A stretch of DNA of 64,000 nt from Camillea tinctor (Eukaryota; Ascomycota; Sordariomycetes; Xylariales; Xylariaceae): contig MU394053.1 in NCBI GenBank assembly GCA_022578605.1, positions 248,001-312,000 of the forward strand, written 5' to 3'. Below the pieces are notes generated by a model. It was given only the letters and a program-made list of their open reading frames with translations. It searched no databases and was not told where the DNA came from. How positions within the stretch are numbered: position 1 is the stretch's first letter; each line of letters opens with the position of its first letter. This document shows, one piece after another, positions 33,130-43,859 of this stretch. A program made the translations under genes and the position numbers.

Positions 33130-33884
33130 ATGTCAATGAATACGGATCACCTTGAGGGAATCCTATTGGGCCTTGCCAAGCAGATGAAGGATATAGCCCG
33201 CCGTTTGGAGCTTGTCGAAAACATTATTGTAAGTCAAGACACACAATAAGAGGGGGGAGATAAGATAAAAGTACTAATAAGACCTTGCAGCATACTCGAA
33301 TCGTCATCTCCTGTCCGGCTGAAGGTTGCTCAGCCACATTTACCAGCAATGGCCATCGCAACAGACATGTCAAGGATTGGGTGCAGAAGAAAGACGAGCA
33401 TGAACCATTGTGGAGAGAACACAAGAGAGTGGTTGAGAACCCGAGATTGAGAGATGACCAGGGATCTGATAGCGATGACCCACAGGGCGATCGACTGCCT
33501 GTGCTACGATCTGCCTCTACCACCCCACCTTCCAAGGATGTTGCTTCTAGGGACCTGGGTCACACGCACGATGACATACTCCCCCAATTCCACTACCCCG
33601 CCAAGGGTGACTTTGAGTTCGCGGCCCGCTTAAGCAACCTGCCTCTGCCAGACCTGCAGAGCCCGCCTTCCAGCATGAGTGTAAGCAATTGCATGGATCT
33701 TGATCTTCCTACCACTAGTGCTACTAGTACTGGTACTGGTCTAAACCATGAAGAAGGGAGCGGGAGATCTCCCCAAGATCAACCCATTCCCTTTGGATGG
33801 GACGAATTATGGTCCGTGATCGTTGCTCATTGGCCGCAACCTGTACAGGACCAGACTGGTCAATTACAAACTGGGTTTGAATGA
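33130..33884 (+). CDS. Small protein with a C2H2-like motif and N-terminal coiled coil
   Basis: I do not recognise this as a known family. Two exons, 33130-33228 and 33291-33884, flank a 62-nt intron (GTAAGT donor, GCAG acceptor, phase 0) and give 230 aa. Residues 1-33 are a predicted amphipathic helix (LEGILLGLAKQMKDIARRLELVENII). Directly after the intron, Cys41, Cys46, His55 and His59 form C-x4-C-x8-H-x3-H, a slightly short C2H2 zinc-finger pattern, followed by a basic/acidic helix (KDWVQKKDEHEPLWREHKR). Residues 75-200 are disordered and Ser/Asp/Pro-rich. The C-terminus (FGWDELWSVIVAHWPQP) may be a short interaction helix. It may be a small nuclear or signalling protein; that is a guess. 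Confidence 0.65.
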
Positions 33885-34988
33885 TTTGATTCAATCTCCA
33901 ATTTCTGCATACGAATAGATGGGTGTTTGGGGATGTTATGTACATAGGAAGTGAAGGAGACAAGAGAAGAAGCAGGGAAAGGGCAAAAAGGGGAACGGGA
34001 CTTGGTGGGAGAAAAAAGACACTCAAGGGAACTTCTATTTGCACAGCGACATGGTAACGATACACACAACTATCCTATGTATCCACTGCTCAAGTGAGCA
34101 AGATCTTGTTTCATTTTACCGTTTATTTGTAGATTTAGGTATTTTGGAGTACATTGGATGCGCGCGGGGAAGAGAGAGGGGGAGGGGGAGGGGAAGGGGA
34201 AGGGATTGTTCCTTGTACTAGGTAGTTCAAACCAAATATTTTTTTTTAAGTTTTCAAGGTTTAATACAGCAAAGTTTATTCCCCGATCGACTTACACAAT
34301 TCGTACTCCTAGAAAACAGTAGATCTTCCGAAATAGGTAATCAATCAGATCAAAGTTCTGAAATATCATCAGCACCTGCCAAATCATGACGGTCTGGGTG
34401 TAACGTACTTGAACCTGGTAATACGATTCGAGCTCCTTCTCTCTCCTATAACCTAACCTATATCTTTGGGCATTCCCACTCCTAGGAACCAATGTACATA
34501 GTGATCCCCCAATAACCTAGAATTCGGTATAAGGTAACCCACCCATTGGCTATAACCCTGTCGCGAATCTAGCCTAGGACATCGAACATATAAAATAGGA
34601 CAACCAATTCATCACCTAAGCAACAATTAATATCTGATCAAACCAACAGATTAATCCACACTTCCTACTAAGTAAAGTTATTATATGATTTCGGTACAGG
34701 CAAGTAGGTCAATACTACCTACAGAAAACTTTTAGTTACACACTGGGATGGAACATTACCAGGATCTGAGACAAGGAATATGGAAACCTAACTAACCCCT
34801 TATTGTAGCCCATCGTGAGGATGAGAACAATAACCCAATACCTAAGTGCTTACACGACAGTGGCGAAGAGTGGAATACGGGAAAAGAAGAAGTGGAAAAA
34901 CCTCAACACATACAAATGCATACTAGTACCAACAAGCCGGGTGTTCATCCGTTTACATGATATCCACTTGTGTCCATTCTTACTACTA
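33885..34988. other. Convergent intergenic region
   Basis: Two 3' ends face each other here. A G-rich tract lies at 34178-34204. No gene or other structure was seen; 34400-34800 is AT-rich with several taaccta words. Confidence 0.4.
34178..34204 (+). other. Possible G-quadruplex tract
   Basis: Five runs of three to five G separated by one or two A fall within 27 bases. This satisfies the usual G3+N1-7 pattern on the plus strand, downstream of the 230-aa gene. Confidence 0.6.
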
Positions 34989-37706
34989 CTACGGCCCCAT
35001 TTGGATATAAGCGGCCCAAGCCAAGGGGTTGTCCTCCCCGCGGCCAGAATATTCTCCGATTCTTGACATTGCGCGAATGCGTCGTGCAGCCAGATGAACC
35101 CCTAATGCAACCACTTTATCCCCAATCGTCTCACTTTGCCCCAGCGCGCTGTAGAATTCTCTGGCCGCATCAATAGCGTACTCGTCGTACACATCCCACA
35201 ATGACCCCACGCTGTGTCGAAACCCAGCGAGCTGGCACGCAGTCATTAGATTGAGCGATTCATCGTGCAGCCGTTCCGCTGAGCCTGCGCCAGTTGAGCA
35301 AGCGGAAAGGTATGCGAGAAATGGATGGCTGTCATGTCGGTTCATGTTGATCAGGTCCTCGGCCGTAAGGGGGTTTTCCTGCCAGTCACTTAGAGCCAAT
35401 CGACTCATGGAAGGGTCGAGAGGATCTCGCAGGCTGTGGCCAGCGAAGTGGAATACATCGCAGTGCCTTAGACCAGCCACGACATCCTCCTTGCTCGGAT
35501 TCTCTAGTTTGATCTTGAGAGCTGATGATTGGGTGAGTTGTTCCACTACATCGATCTCCTCCTTGGCGCGACTCAAACGCGAGCACTTCGGAGTTTTCTC
35601 CATGGAAACGAGTAAAATGTCCTCCAACGTGGGGTTAATACCTATTGGTTGTCTTCGCGTCTGAAGCAAAGCGTGTATCGACGTGCTGTAAGATGATACC
35701 ACCCTATCGATCACTGTCTCTGATCCCATCCTACGGTGATAACCCGCAGCATGGAGGGGGAATAAGCTCAATAGCCCAGTGGGTATCCACCACATACGAG
35801 GCCATTCAGGGCCTACTGGTGGTTCGTTGAACCTAAGCTCTTTAAGAATGGGGCTTGCTACTACGTCCCAGAGCCATTCTAGTATTTGCGACATCATGGT
35901 GATTTTCTCTCTAAGGCGAATTTCTTTGGAGGTATGGATCAACTTAAGGACATCAGCCTTCAGTTCTACATCGGTTTGGCTGATATTGGGGAGAGTTAGC
36001 CACCTAATTGCGTCGGCTTCCACAATAAGTGCTGCAGAGTGAACATGACTGATATTTATTACCACAACAGGCCCCTCAGACGCCGCAGCTCTCATTTGAT
36101 ATTCTAAAGCAGGAATAGGAGATACCTCAAAGCCAGATAGGTGATGAGCTCTGTCAATACGACTCTCCAACCGACCGGAAGAGAAATCGTGTTTCCCTCC
36201 TAGCACTCGAATACTGGGCCTGCATTTCATGGTCTGGGACGGTGTGATGGAACGTCTCGCGAGGCCATCGTGGTTGTCACAGTATTCCATCTTCCCTTCA
36301 AAATTGAGGATGCTCTGCTTCGCCGTTACTGTATTTGATTCCATGCGGAACCATAATCTGGTCGTAACTCTTCGTCCAAGCTCGAGAAATCGAAGGGCTT
36401 GTACAGGCCCATTTCCGCCAAGTAGCGCAATAGAAGCCGCTAGCTTTGCTAATCCAGCGAATTCTTTCAACATATGTTGTTGGTCTCGTTGACTCAGGTT
36501 ATAGAGACCGGTTGTCAGAAGCAGATGCATCGCCTTTCTCAGAAGAGTGCTTGACTCTTCCCATCGTCGGAGGGTTGAAAGGACCCTGGCGGCTTTATAA
36601 GCTGCCCGGATTCGTAAAAATATCGGGGCGTTGATGCAGTTCCAACTTTCAACGTAACATGACAGAGAGCTGCTGCGTTCATTCTCTCCTTGATATCCAC
36701 TGCCTCTACCGGATTGCGTGCGACTATACTTGTGCTCCAACAGATCTCCAAGTGAATTGAGGGAGCTGGATCTATTGGGATGATCAGGAGGCATCTCCAC
36801 CAACGCTTCGTTTGTGCGAAGGATAGCGTCTTCTAAATCATCTGCGCTGTTCGTCCTTTGGTACTTCCAAGCTAATATTGTCCCCAGATCACACAGCCAA
36901 TTTCCTCTCTCGGAAGATGTACTAGGTGTAGACGTAATAGCGCTTCTCACGAGGAAGATAGCTAACTCCAAGTCCATCGAGTTGTGAGACTTTTGATACT
37001 GTAGAGCCATCATATTGCCGAGAATGGCAAGGTAGGCAGGTCGGTCGGGATGGTGACACTCTGTTATGCGCACAACCTCTTCGGCCAAGGCAATCGCTTG
37101 TTCAAGATCCTGCCAATTTCCGATACGCTCATACCTCCTGACAAGCCAGTGTCCAAGACTACTTAACCTCTTCGCCCGAGAAGGGTGACCGTGAGGCGTC
37201 GATTGTACAGCCTCGGTAGAGTTCGATATGGCCTTTTTGAGGTTTTCCATAGCTCCAGTCCACTCAAATCTCCTTCCCAACCAGTTACCTAAATTATTCA
37301 GTCGTCCTGCACGATCGGGATGATTTGTAGGTGTGATGTCCAGCGATTGTTCTGTTAAGGAGATTGCCTCCTGGAGGTCATCTAGAGTTCCGAATCGTTC
37401 GAACTTTCGGGCTAAAAGGTACCCTTCGTTGCTCAGTTGGCTCGCTTGATCATAACGACTCCGTAATGTTATTTCTCTCGCCTTTTCGGTATACGGTGCA
37501 GCTTTCTCAGTACTCTCTGGTATGTATTGCTCGCTGGGAACCACAGGCACGGCGCTCATAGAACAAGCGAATGCATCCCATGTCTGTTCCCAAGGCTCAA
37601 TAACTTCTTCTTTTGCAGCAAATGGATTGGTGATGCTGATATGATCTGTAGGATAACTCTGGGATGTGAAAACAGGCTCGTCCCATTGGATCTGGAGATT
37701 ATGCAT
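34989..37706 (-). CDS. TPR-CHAT protein (caspase-like cysteine peptidase of clan CD)
   Basis: CHAT domains are caspase relatives; in bacteria TPR-CHAT proteins act as proteases that cleave gasdermins or other targets in antiphage defence. A single exon of 905 aa starts at 37706 (MHNLQIQWDEP). Residues about 90-345 hold at least five TPR-like repeats of the form RLNNLG..L..R(F/Y)E..G...DLE.AI with HPDR/HPSR at each turn. A less conserved middle (345-560) follows, then the CHAT domain (about 565-905). The catalytic pair is visible: His757 in FHFAGH and Cys803 in LSACSTG. Other hallmarks are FLAYLSAC, GFRHSVGSLWDVYDEYA and the closing NPLAWAAYIQMG. No signal peptide, NACHT or NB-ARC is seen. The frame is intact and the active-site residues are retained, so it should be functional. 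Substrate and partner are unknown; no gasdermin-like gene was seen in the window. Confidence 0.9.
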   Translation of the reverse strand: MHNLQIQWDEPVFTSQSYPTDHISITNPFAAKEEVIEPWEQTWDAFACSMSAVPVVPSEQYIPESTEKAAPYTEKAREITLRSRYDQASQLSNEGYLLARKFERFGTLDDLQEAISLTEQSLDITPTNHPDRAGRLNNLGNWLGRRFEWTGAMENLKKAISNSTEAVQSTPHGHPSRAKRLSSLGHWLVRRYERIGNWQDLEQAIALAEEVVRITECHHPDRPAYLAILGNMMALQYQKSHNSMDLELAIFLVRSAITSTPSTSSERGNWLCDLGTILAWKYQRTNSADDLEDAILRTNEALVEMPPDHPNRSSSLNSLGDLLEHKYSRTQSGRGSGYQGENERSSSLSCYVESWNCINAPIFLRIRAAYKAARVLSTLRRWEESSTLLRKAMHLLLTTGLYNLSQRDQQHMLKEFAGLAKLAASIALLGGNGPVQALRFLELGRRVTTRLWFRMESNTVTAKQSILNFEGKMEYCDNHDGLARRSITPSQTMKCRPSIRVLGGKHDFSSGRLESRIDRAHHLSGFEVSPIPALEYQMRAAASEGPVVVINISHVHSAALIVEADAIRWLTLPNISQTDVELKADVLKLIHTSKEIRLREKITMMSQILEWLWDVVASPILKELRFNEPPVGPEWPRMWWIPTGLLSLFPLHAAGYHRRMGSETVIDRVVSSYSTSIHALLQTRRQPIGINPTLEDILLVSMEKTPKCSRLSRAKEEIDVVEQLTQSSALKIKLENPSKEDVVAGLRHCDVFHFAGHSLRDPLDPSMSRLALSDWQENPLTAEDLINMNRHDSHPFLAYLSACSTGAGSAERLHDESLNLMTACQLAGFRHSVGSLWDVYDEYAIDAAREFYSALGQSETIGDKVVALGVHLAARRIRAMSRIGEYSGRGEDNPLAWAAYIQMGP

Positions 37707-40345
37707 TTTTCGATCGAATTGCTAAGGGACACATTTAATCCGCAAAGCTTCGATGCTGCTCGGTGGAAAGAAAAAAAGATGCTATTCTCCTTTCTCATAT
37801 TTGACGCCGCGATGGCAGTCTTTAAGGTAAAATTTCGGATCGTGAGATTTCTTCCTCAGGATAGTCCAAACTCATCACATCCCTTCGGACTGCATAAACG
37901 GAGTCCAGCATTCCTCCTTATCCTAATAGTATCCATCGTGACCGTGTTGCACACTAACTATAATTAAGGCTGGGCGAGGGTTCTGACGTGCGCCCCCAAA
38001 CCGCATACCATGTCAATCATGTAGCATGGTGTCCATCAGCCGTCACCGGTTCCCGCCCCCCTTCCCTTACTCGGCTATTGGCTGATAAGAGACCAACACT
38101 AACATTCATCGAAACGTGTTTGGAGACATTTCATATTCAATGATAATGTGCATTATGATGCACACAAGACATCAAGATCAACCGAAAAATAAATCATGAG
38201 AACAACTTTCCCCCATTAATTACTATTTTCCCCGAAATTTTACCTGTCGCGCGAAAACAGAGTGTAGCAATTGGCATGATCGATGAATTTCATATCACAG
38301 GATGTGACAGAACAGCTGCCACCCCCAGCCAGCCCTACCGAATAAGATTTTACATTGTGGTAATATTCAACATGACCCAACGATTTGTCGGCAGGGGTCA
38401 GATGGCCAGCATGCGTCCAATGATGATCCACGACCACCAGCTCTCCCCTCCTGAAAAATTGCATCTGCCGGACAGATAGTAGGTAGCTGTGAGCCTGTGA
38501 CTCGAAGTTTTTGGTTAGACAGAGTATGTGTGTAACCCTCCCTCCCCCTTAACCGAGTTCGTTCGTGCGTTCGTCACTATGTATTTTTCATTTCAAAGAA
38601 CTTGGACCCAGCATGTAGTAGATATTAAGGTTCGTGTTGATTCTTTAGAGTCATATACATAGATGACGGGCGACAGCAGTAATATCATATGTCGCTTATC
38701 CGGGTTACGACATTTGCGATGAACCCCAATATATCCTCTCACTCCGCTCAATCAAACTTACATACCCCCTACACCCCCTAAATAACTTCGATACTCTTTT
38801 CCTCTTCCGAGACAAGCCCTCGCCCAAAGCATATTACAAGCAAACATCACGATAACCGCCCCTCTGTGCTCTCCCTCCCTCCCGACCCCATCTTACCCAC
38901 TATTTTAGGATACCCTTTCGTTCCCGATCGTCGTAAAATTAAAAATAAAGTTGGGGACCGCCGTGCAGACCAAGGAAGAAAAACACAAGTGAAACAGAAA
39001 ATCGATGTGTAAGCTACCCAACCAATGTAGGGATGCGTGGAGGCATGTGGTGAGCAAGGGGGGCCGGGAGTGGAACATACCTACCTTCCATGGACACCAT
39101 AAAAGTGACAGATAGATGGATATCCCTCTTTTTTTTTTCTTTCAACCCCCCATTGACCAGGGGCTGGGAAACCCACATGGACATCCAAACCACGTACACT
39201 CACAGACTCAATACCCGAAATCTCGGATATGGTAGGCTGTGGACTTTCGAACCGGACTCCACTGTGTATCTCCCCGCAATCCATTCTTTTTTCCCACAAC
39301 GCATGTGTTATTTCTCATCGCCTGCCATGAAACGCTCCCGATCCGCAGCCTTAGTAAATGTGTATAGCTACCTAGGTTAGGTTAGTCGCCACGACCTGAG
39401 GCATATATGGGAAGCCCTTCGCCCCTATTTTCTTTTCTCGTCATATGAATCACTCCAAAACTCCCATCTCCTAACGCCCGCCAGACATGTCACATCATCT
39501 ATCAATTTGCAATGCAATGCAATCCCAATCTTCCATCTTTCCTCTTCCTTGCCTTTTTTTCCCCCTTCGCCTCCGTCCTCTTACTCACACCTCTCCATTC
39601 CCACCCATCCTCATCCTCATCCTCCCTCCCCCAGCAAAAACATCAAGACAAAATAAGGTAACCTACCTCATATGTAGGTAATCGGAAATTACAACGCCAC
39701 GCATGGGCATGGTATCCTCTCACCTCATCTTCATCACCATCATCATCCCTTTTTTCATTACCGCTGTTTCATCCTCTAGGGACTTTATGTAGTAATGCGC
39801 AGTTAGATAGCCTGAGGTACTCATGGTTTTAAGCCAGAGTTGTTGATCTGAAGGAGTGCTTACGGGTCACCTTATGTGATGGTAAGAGGGATGGATAGGT
39901 GCTACAGGGTAATCAGGCTAATAGGCAAAAAGAAGAAATAATGGTGATAGAAGGGAGGTTTTAAATCTTAGAATATGGAGAGTGTGTAATTGATTAAAGC
40001 CCTCATCCATCCATCCATTCACCCAATACTCTCAGTACTGGTGTATTTCGTGTCGCTTGATCAGCATTTTATTTTTCTCTTTTTATTTATTCTCTAAAAA
40101 CCTAGTGCAGTACCCAAACCGGACCGTATCTGTCTATGCATTACAACTATATGTCTTGCCTTCCTTTCCTTTGAAAACCAATCCCCTAATCTACCCCGTC
40201 CAACCAATAGTATTCCTCCCACTCGTTTACACAGTCCACGTCTTGTCTTCCATACATACACAGTACTTCACATGGCTTCCTCTTATGCTCGTCGTCGTAA
40301 AACTCGGGGTATCGAATTTAATACTCTCCATTCTTCTGATTGGCT
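37707..40345. other. Intergenic region upstream of the CHAT gene and downstream of gpd1
   Basis: No gene recognised. Variants of the word gcatggtatccat recur at 38024 and 39708, and inverted near 39089. 39480-39780 is pyrimidine-rich. The spacer holds the CHAT promoter at its left end. Confidence 0.4.
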
Positions 40346-41694
40346 CTACGCATCTGCCTTCGCCACCAGCTCCGGGATATCATCTACCGTATTATTGCCC
40401 TCCAGGATATTGAAGACGGCGGTGAATAGGGGATAATCATGCTCAAGGTCACGGCGCTTAAGGAACGAGTTGACCTCGACGGCTGTGCTCGTACCTTGCA
40501 GCTTCTGCCCGTTGAGCTCTGTCTGCTCGACCTCCTGGACCGAGATTCCCCGCTCGACGGCCTTTTTAGCGCAACGGAAGTTCCGTCCGCCGCTGCAACT
40601 CGTGATTAGGTCAGCCACGCCGGCGCTTTCCTCCGTGAAGGTGCCCGTCGACACCGTCTCGCCGAAGAATTCCTTGCCGAACTTAACCATCTCTAGTAAG
40701 CCAAGGCGCATGATAGCAGCCTTGGCATTGTCACCCCAGCCTCTGCCGTCGACAAAACCAGCAGCCAGAGCAACAATGTTCTTCAGCGCACCACCCAGAG
40801 ACACGCCAGCAACATCGGACACCATGCGCACATGGAAGTAGGGGCGGTGGAAGAGAGTCTTGAAAGTTTCGTGATCGAGAGGGGGGAACTCGGGAGGGAC
40901 GGGGGTCAACTTGGTCTTGCTGGTGCGGCCACGCGCGTCCTTGTGCTGCATGTTGGCTAGGGGCGTTATGCTAAGCTCAGCAGCATTTTGTTGAGACGTG
41001 GCACGGTTGGGGGTAGCAGAGCGGGGTGTGGTGACGCGAGACGGGTTCCGCGAGCTGTCCATAGGCGGGGGGTCGTAGGCAATCGTAGTCTCGGACCACT
41101 TCTCAGCAGCAATCTCAGAGGCGATGTTGGCTCCCGAGAGCGCACCACAGTAGATACCCAGGTCGTCGCCAATCCATTCCGAAAATAGGGACACTCCCTC
41201 GTCCGTCACATTGACACCCTTAATACACGAGATGCCGCGGGCAAAAGGCACAATCTTGCCCTTGATCTGGCTGCAGATGCGGTGGATGAACTGGTGAGGA
41301 AGGTTGAAGATGAGAATGGTAGAGTTGCTAACGGCATCTTCCAGAGAGGGATTTGCTACTAGGTTGGTGGGTAGCTTGACTTTGGGCAGATATTTAATGT
41401 TCTCGTGGTGGTTGTTGATGACGGTGGTGAGTTTCTGAGTCTGGCCTTCGTACTCTACTTCTTCCTCATACACCCACATCTGCACTTCCTCTTCAAAGAG
41501 GTTGGGGTGGGCTTTGGTGTTTTCTGCAATGATCTTGGATATGGTAGAACCCCTTTGAATTGGATAGGACAAGAGTCAGCCACCGACAATCGGACGAGAG
41601 AATGTTTGAAGAGTTGGCATGCTCACCAGTTACCCGAACCGATCACCGTCACCTTGTGCTTCCTGTCGTTAACGCTTAATAGTCCTGGCGCCAT
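40346..41694 (-). CDS. gpd1: NAD-dependent glycerol-3-phosphate dehydrogenase
   Basis: Reduces dihydroxyacetone phosphate to glycerol 3-phosphate with NADH, in cytosol or peroxisome; it feeds glycerolipid and osmolyte glycerol synthesis. Exons 41694-41627 and 41552-40346 flank a 74-nt intron that splits the Trp codon in the NAD-binding loop (GSGNWG, residues 19-24); the product is 424 aa. Other landmarks are [49 protein letters not shown] with the active-site Lys, [17 protein letters not shown], and [15 protein letters not shown]. Between KWSETTIAY and FHRPYFHV lies an insertion of about 60 residues rich in Ser, Pro, Arg and Thr that yeast Gpd1 lacks; I recall similar loops in other filamentous ascomycetes. 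It may carry phosphorylation sites ([14 protein letters not shown]). The leader is AT-rich and the gene is divergent from gdb1. Confidence 0.95.
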
Positions 41695-43011
41695 TTTGTA
41701 GGTTGTTTTTATGGTCGATGCTGTCGTTGTTGAGTAGCAATGGTAGTTGGAATTTCTTAGAACGGGCTTCGAGATATGGAGCAACGGCAACCAAAAAATT
41801 GACGAGATAGCAGGACGCATATATATAGGGAAGAGGAAGAGGGGAGGAGGGATACAAGGAAGATATTTAAATATATCTGTAGGTGGTACTAAATTATAAT
41901 GTTGCAGGTGGTGCTACCTACATGTACTAGCCACGGCTCGTGACGTTTACGTTATGTAGGTATGTACGTAGTACCTAAAACTTGAGGTCAGGAACGTTGG
42001 GAAAGCTTGCAGGTTCGGTGCTTCTTTTTTTAAAAAGCTAAGTTCACGAGACTTCCTTGTGGCAGTTTTGCTTGTGTCAAGCTCAGAATGACGCAGGTAA
42101 TCTGTTCACCGCCTTCCCCTTTTGAGTAAAAGGTCCAATAATTGGCCCGTTTAACGCCCCCTCCCCCTACCTAGAACAGCTAGAAGCCCCATAGTCGGAT
42201 TCTGACAGCAGGCAATATCCGACCAGCTGAACCCAGCCGAGGACCTCGCATGCCTCGTGCACCCCCCAACCCAACCAGCCAACCCCAGCTCCGATCATAT
42301 GCTTGTCAACCTCGAGATTTTGGGTCGGTTGAATCCACAAAAATTACCCATCTTCTTACCATCATACCGAGGTAAGTATATACAATCACTAGGAGCAGAA
42401 ATCAATTATCTGAGGCATTCCGAGGAACACGGACTATACGGAGCAAAGATAGGGAGATATAAATGGAGAGAGAATTAAAAGGAAATAACGCTTGTTCCAC
42501 AGTTTTACTAATTACACCGAAATAAGCTTCTGTATCTCGTAGCATCCTGTCTCAGGGATACAGGTAGGTGTTACCTATTGGGAGTTAACTTTTCTGTTAC
42601 TACGCATCCATGCTCACGCCAAGTTGAAGTAGCTGAATGACCATTGGAGGGAATGCGGGAAATCCTGGTCTTGCTGTCTTGGTAAATCTTGAAGTTGAAA
42701 CTTGTAATGTCCATCGATCGGCGGGATTGGATGATGGAAATTCAGATCCAGATCTAAAGTTATGGGATCGGATTTTCATCTTTCCCGATACCTGCTGCCA
42801 TCTTACCTAATAATGTCCCCACTCTCCCGCAGAAATCCATGCTTGCCCAAAACTCAAAGTTACCCCTCACTTTGGATTTTCGTCCCATTTCACAGCCCTC
42901 GTGCTGCTGGTACATACCAGACATCGGGCAGGCAGGTAAATCGGGTTGGTCAATGTAATTGGGTATGTGCTGAAGTACTTAGGTATCGATGCTCTTCTAT
43001 TTAACCTACTA

Positions 43012-43118
43012 TAGCTAGGGGGGTTAGCGAGGGAAGGTGTTACAAGCACCCTAAGGGTATAAATGGGATTCACGCACAGTCCAGATACCTAACACAACCA
43101 TCATCTTTACATCTAATA
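43012..43118 (+). repeat. 107-bp perfect direct repeat, left copy, with TATA box
   Basis: Identical base for base to 43753-43859, 741 bp downstream. It contains TATAAAT at 43058-43064 about 30 bases before a plausible start site (cacgcacagtcc) and then a C/A-rich leader-like stretch, so it looks like a core promoter plus leader. The word ctactatagct overlaps the left edge of this copy (43006-43016) and recurs just right of the other copy (43871-43881). Confidence 0.95.
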
Positions 43119-43752
43119 CATCATTTTTCTGGTGTCCTCGGTGAGGCAGTCAAAAACACAAGACCTTTGGATTGTTCGCTCATTTCCATTTCTTATGTCG
43201 TCAATATGGTTATCTATAATTTCCAATCAATCTGGCTGTCAAAATGAATTGCACCTTATGCCTCAGTCACCGTCAATACCTGAGGTCCTGAGCCCTCGCC
43301 AATAACCTGACCTGGCATCATCACCAACCATACCTCAACTGCCGACCTCATGCCCTCGGCCCTTCATACCATTATAGCTGACCACCTGATACCTCATACC
43401 TTCATACTTTAAGTACCATACCTCAGCTGCTACATACAACGGAAGTACCTCATCAACTCCCCATTCGATCAACTACAATACCTCATAGTATACGCCATGT
43501 TTGGTCTCGCGTTGATGCCCATCACTGGCAATGTGAGGACTGGAGATACCCAGTGTTTCTGGCGGCCCATGGCCTTAGCCCGAGTTGGCATTGTCCCTTG
43601 TCGGACGAGGAAGTATTTGGTGGAATTGAGGCTTTGAGAGATACATACGATGGATGGAAATGTATGGGGTTTGGTACCCAGATGGATGGAGTGTGCTGGA
43701 ATTGGTGGTTAGCGATACTAAGGCCTGGGGGCCTGACCTGTGCCAATGGGAG

Positions 43753-43859
43753 TAGCTAGGGGGGTTAGCGAGGGAAGGTGTTACAAGCACCCTAAGGGTA
43801 TAAATGGGATTCACGCACAGTCCAGATACCTAACACAACCATCATCTTTACATCTAATA
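43753..43859 (+). repeat. 107-bp perfect direct repeat, right copy, with TATA box
   Basis: Exact copy of 43012-43118, with TATAAAT at 43799-43805. Beyond the perfect block the two copies keep a further about 12 bases of near identity (catc-attttct) with single-base indels. A short frame follows at about 43928-44024 with no recognisable product. Confidence 0.95.
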
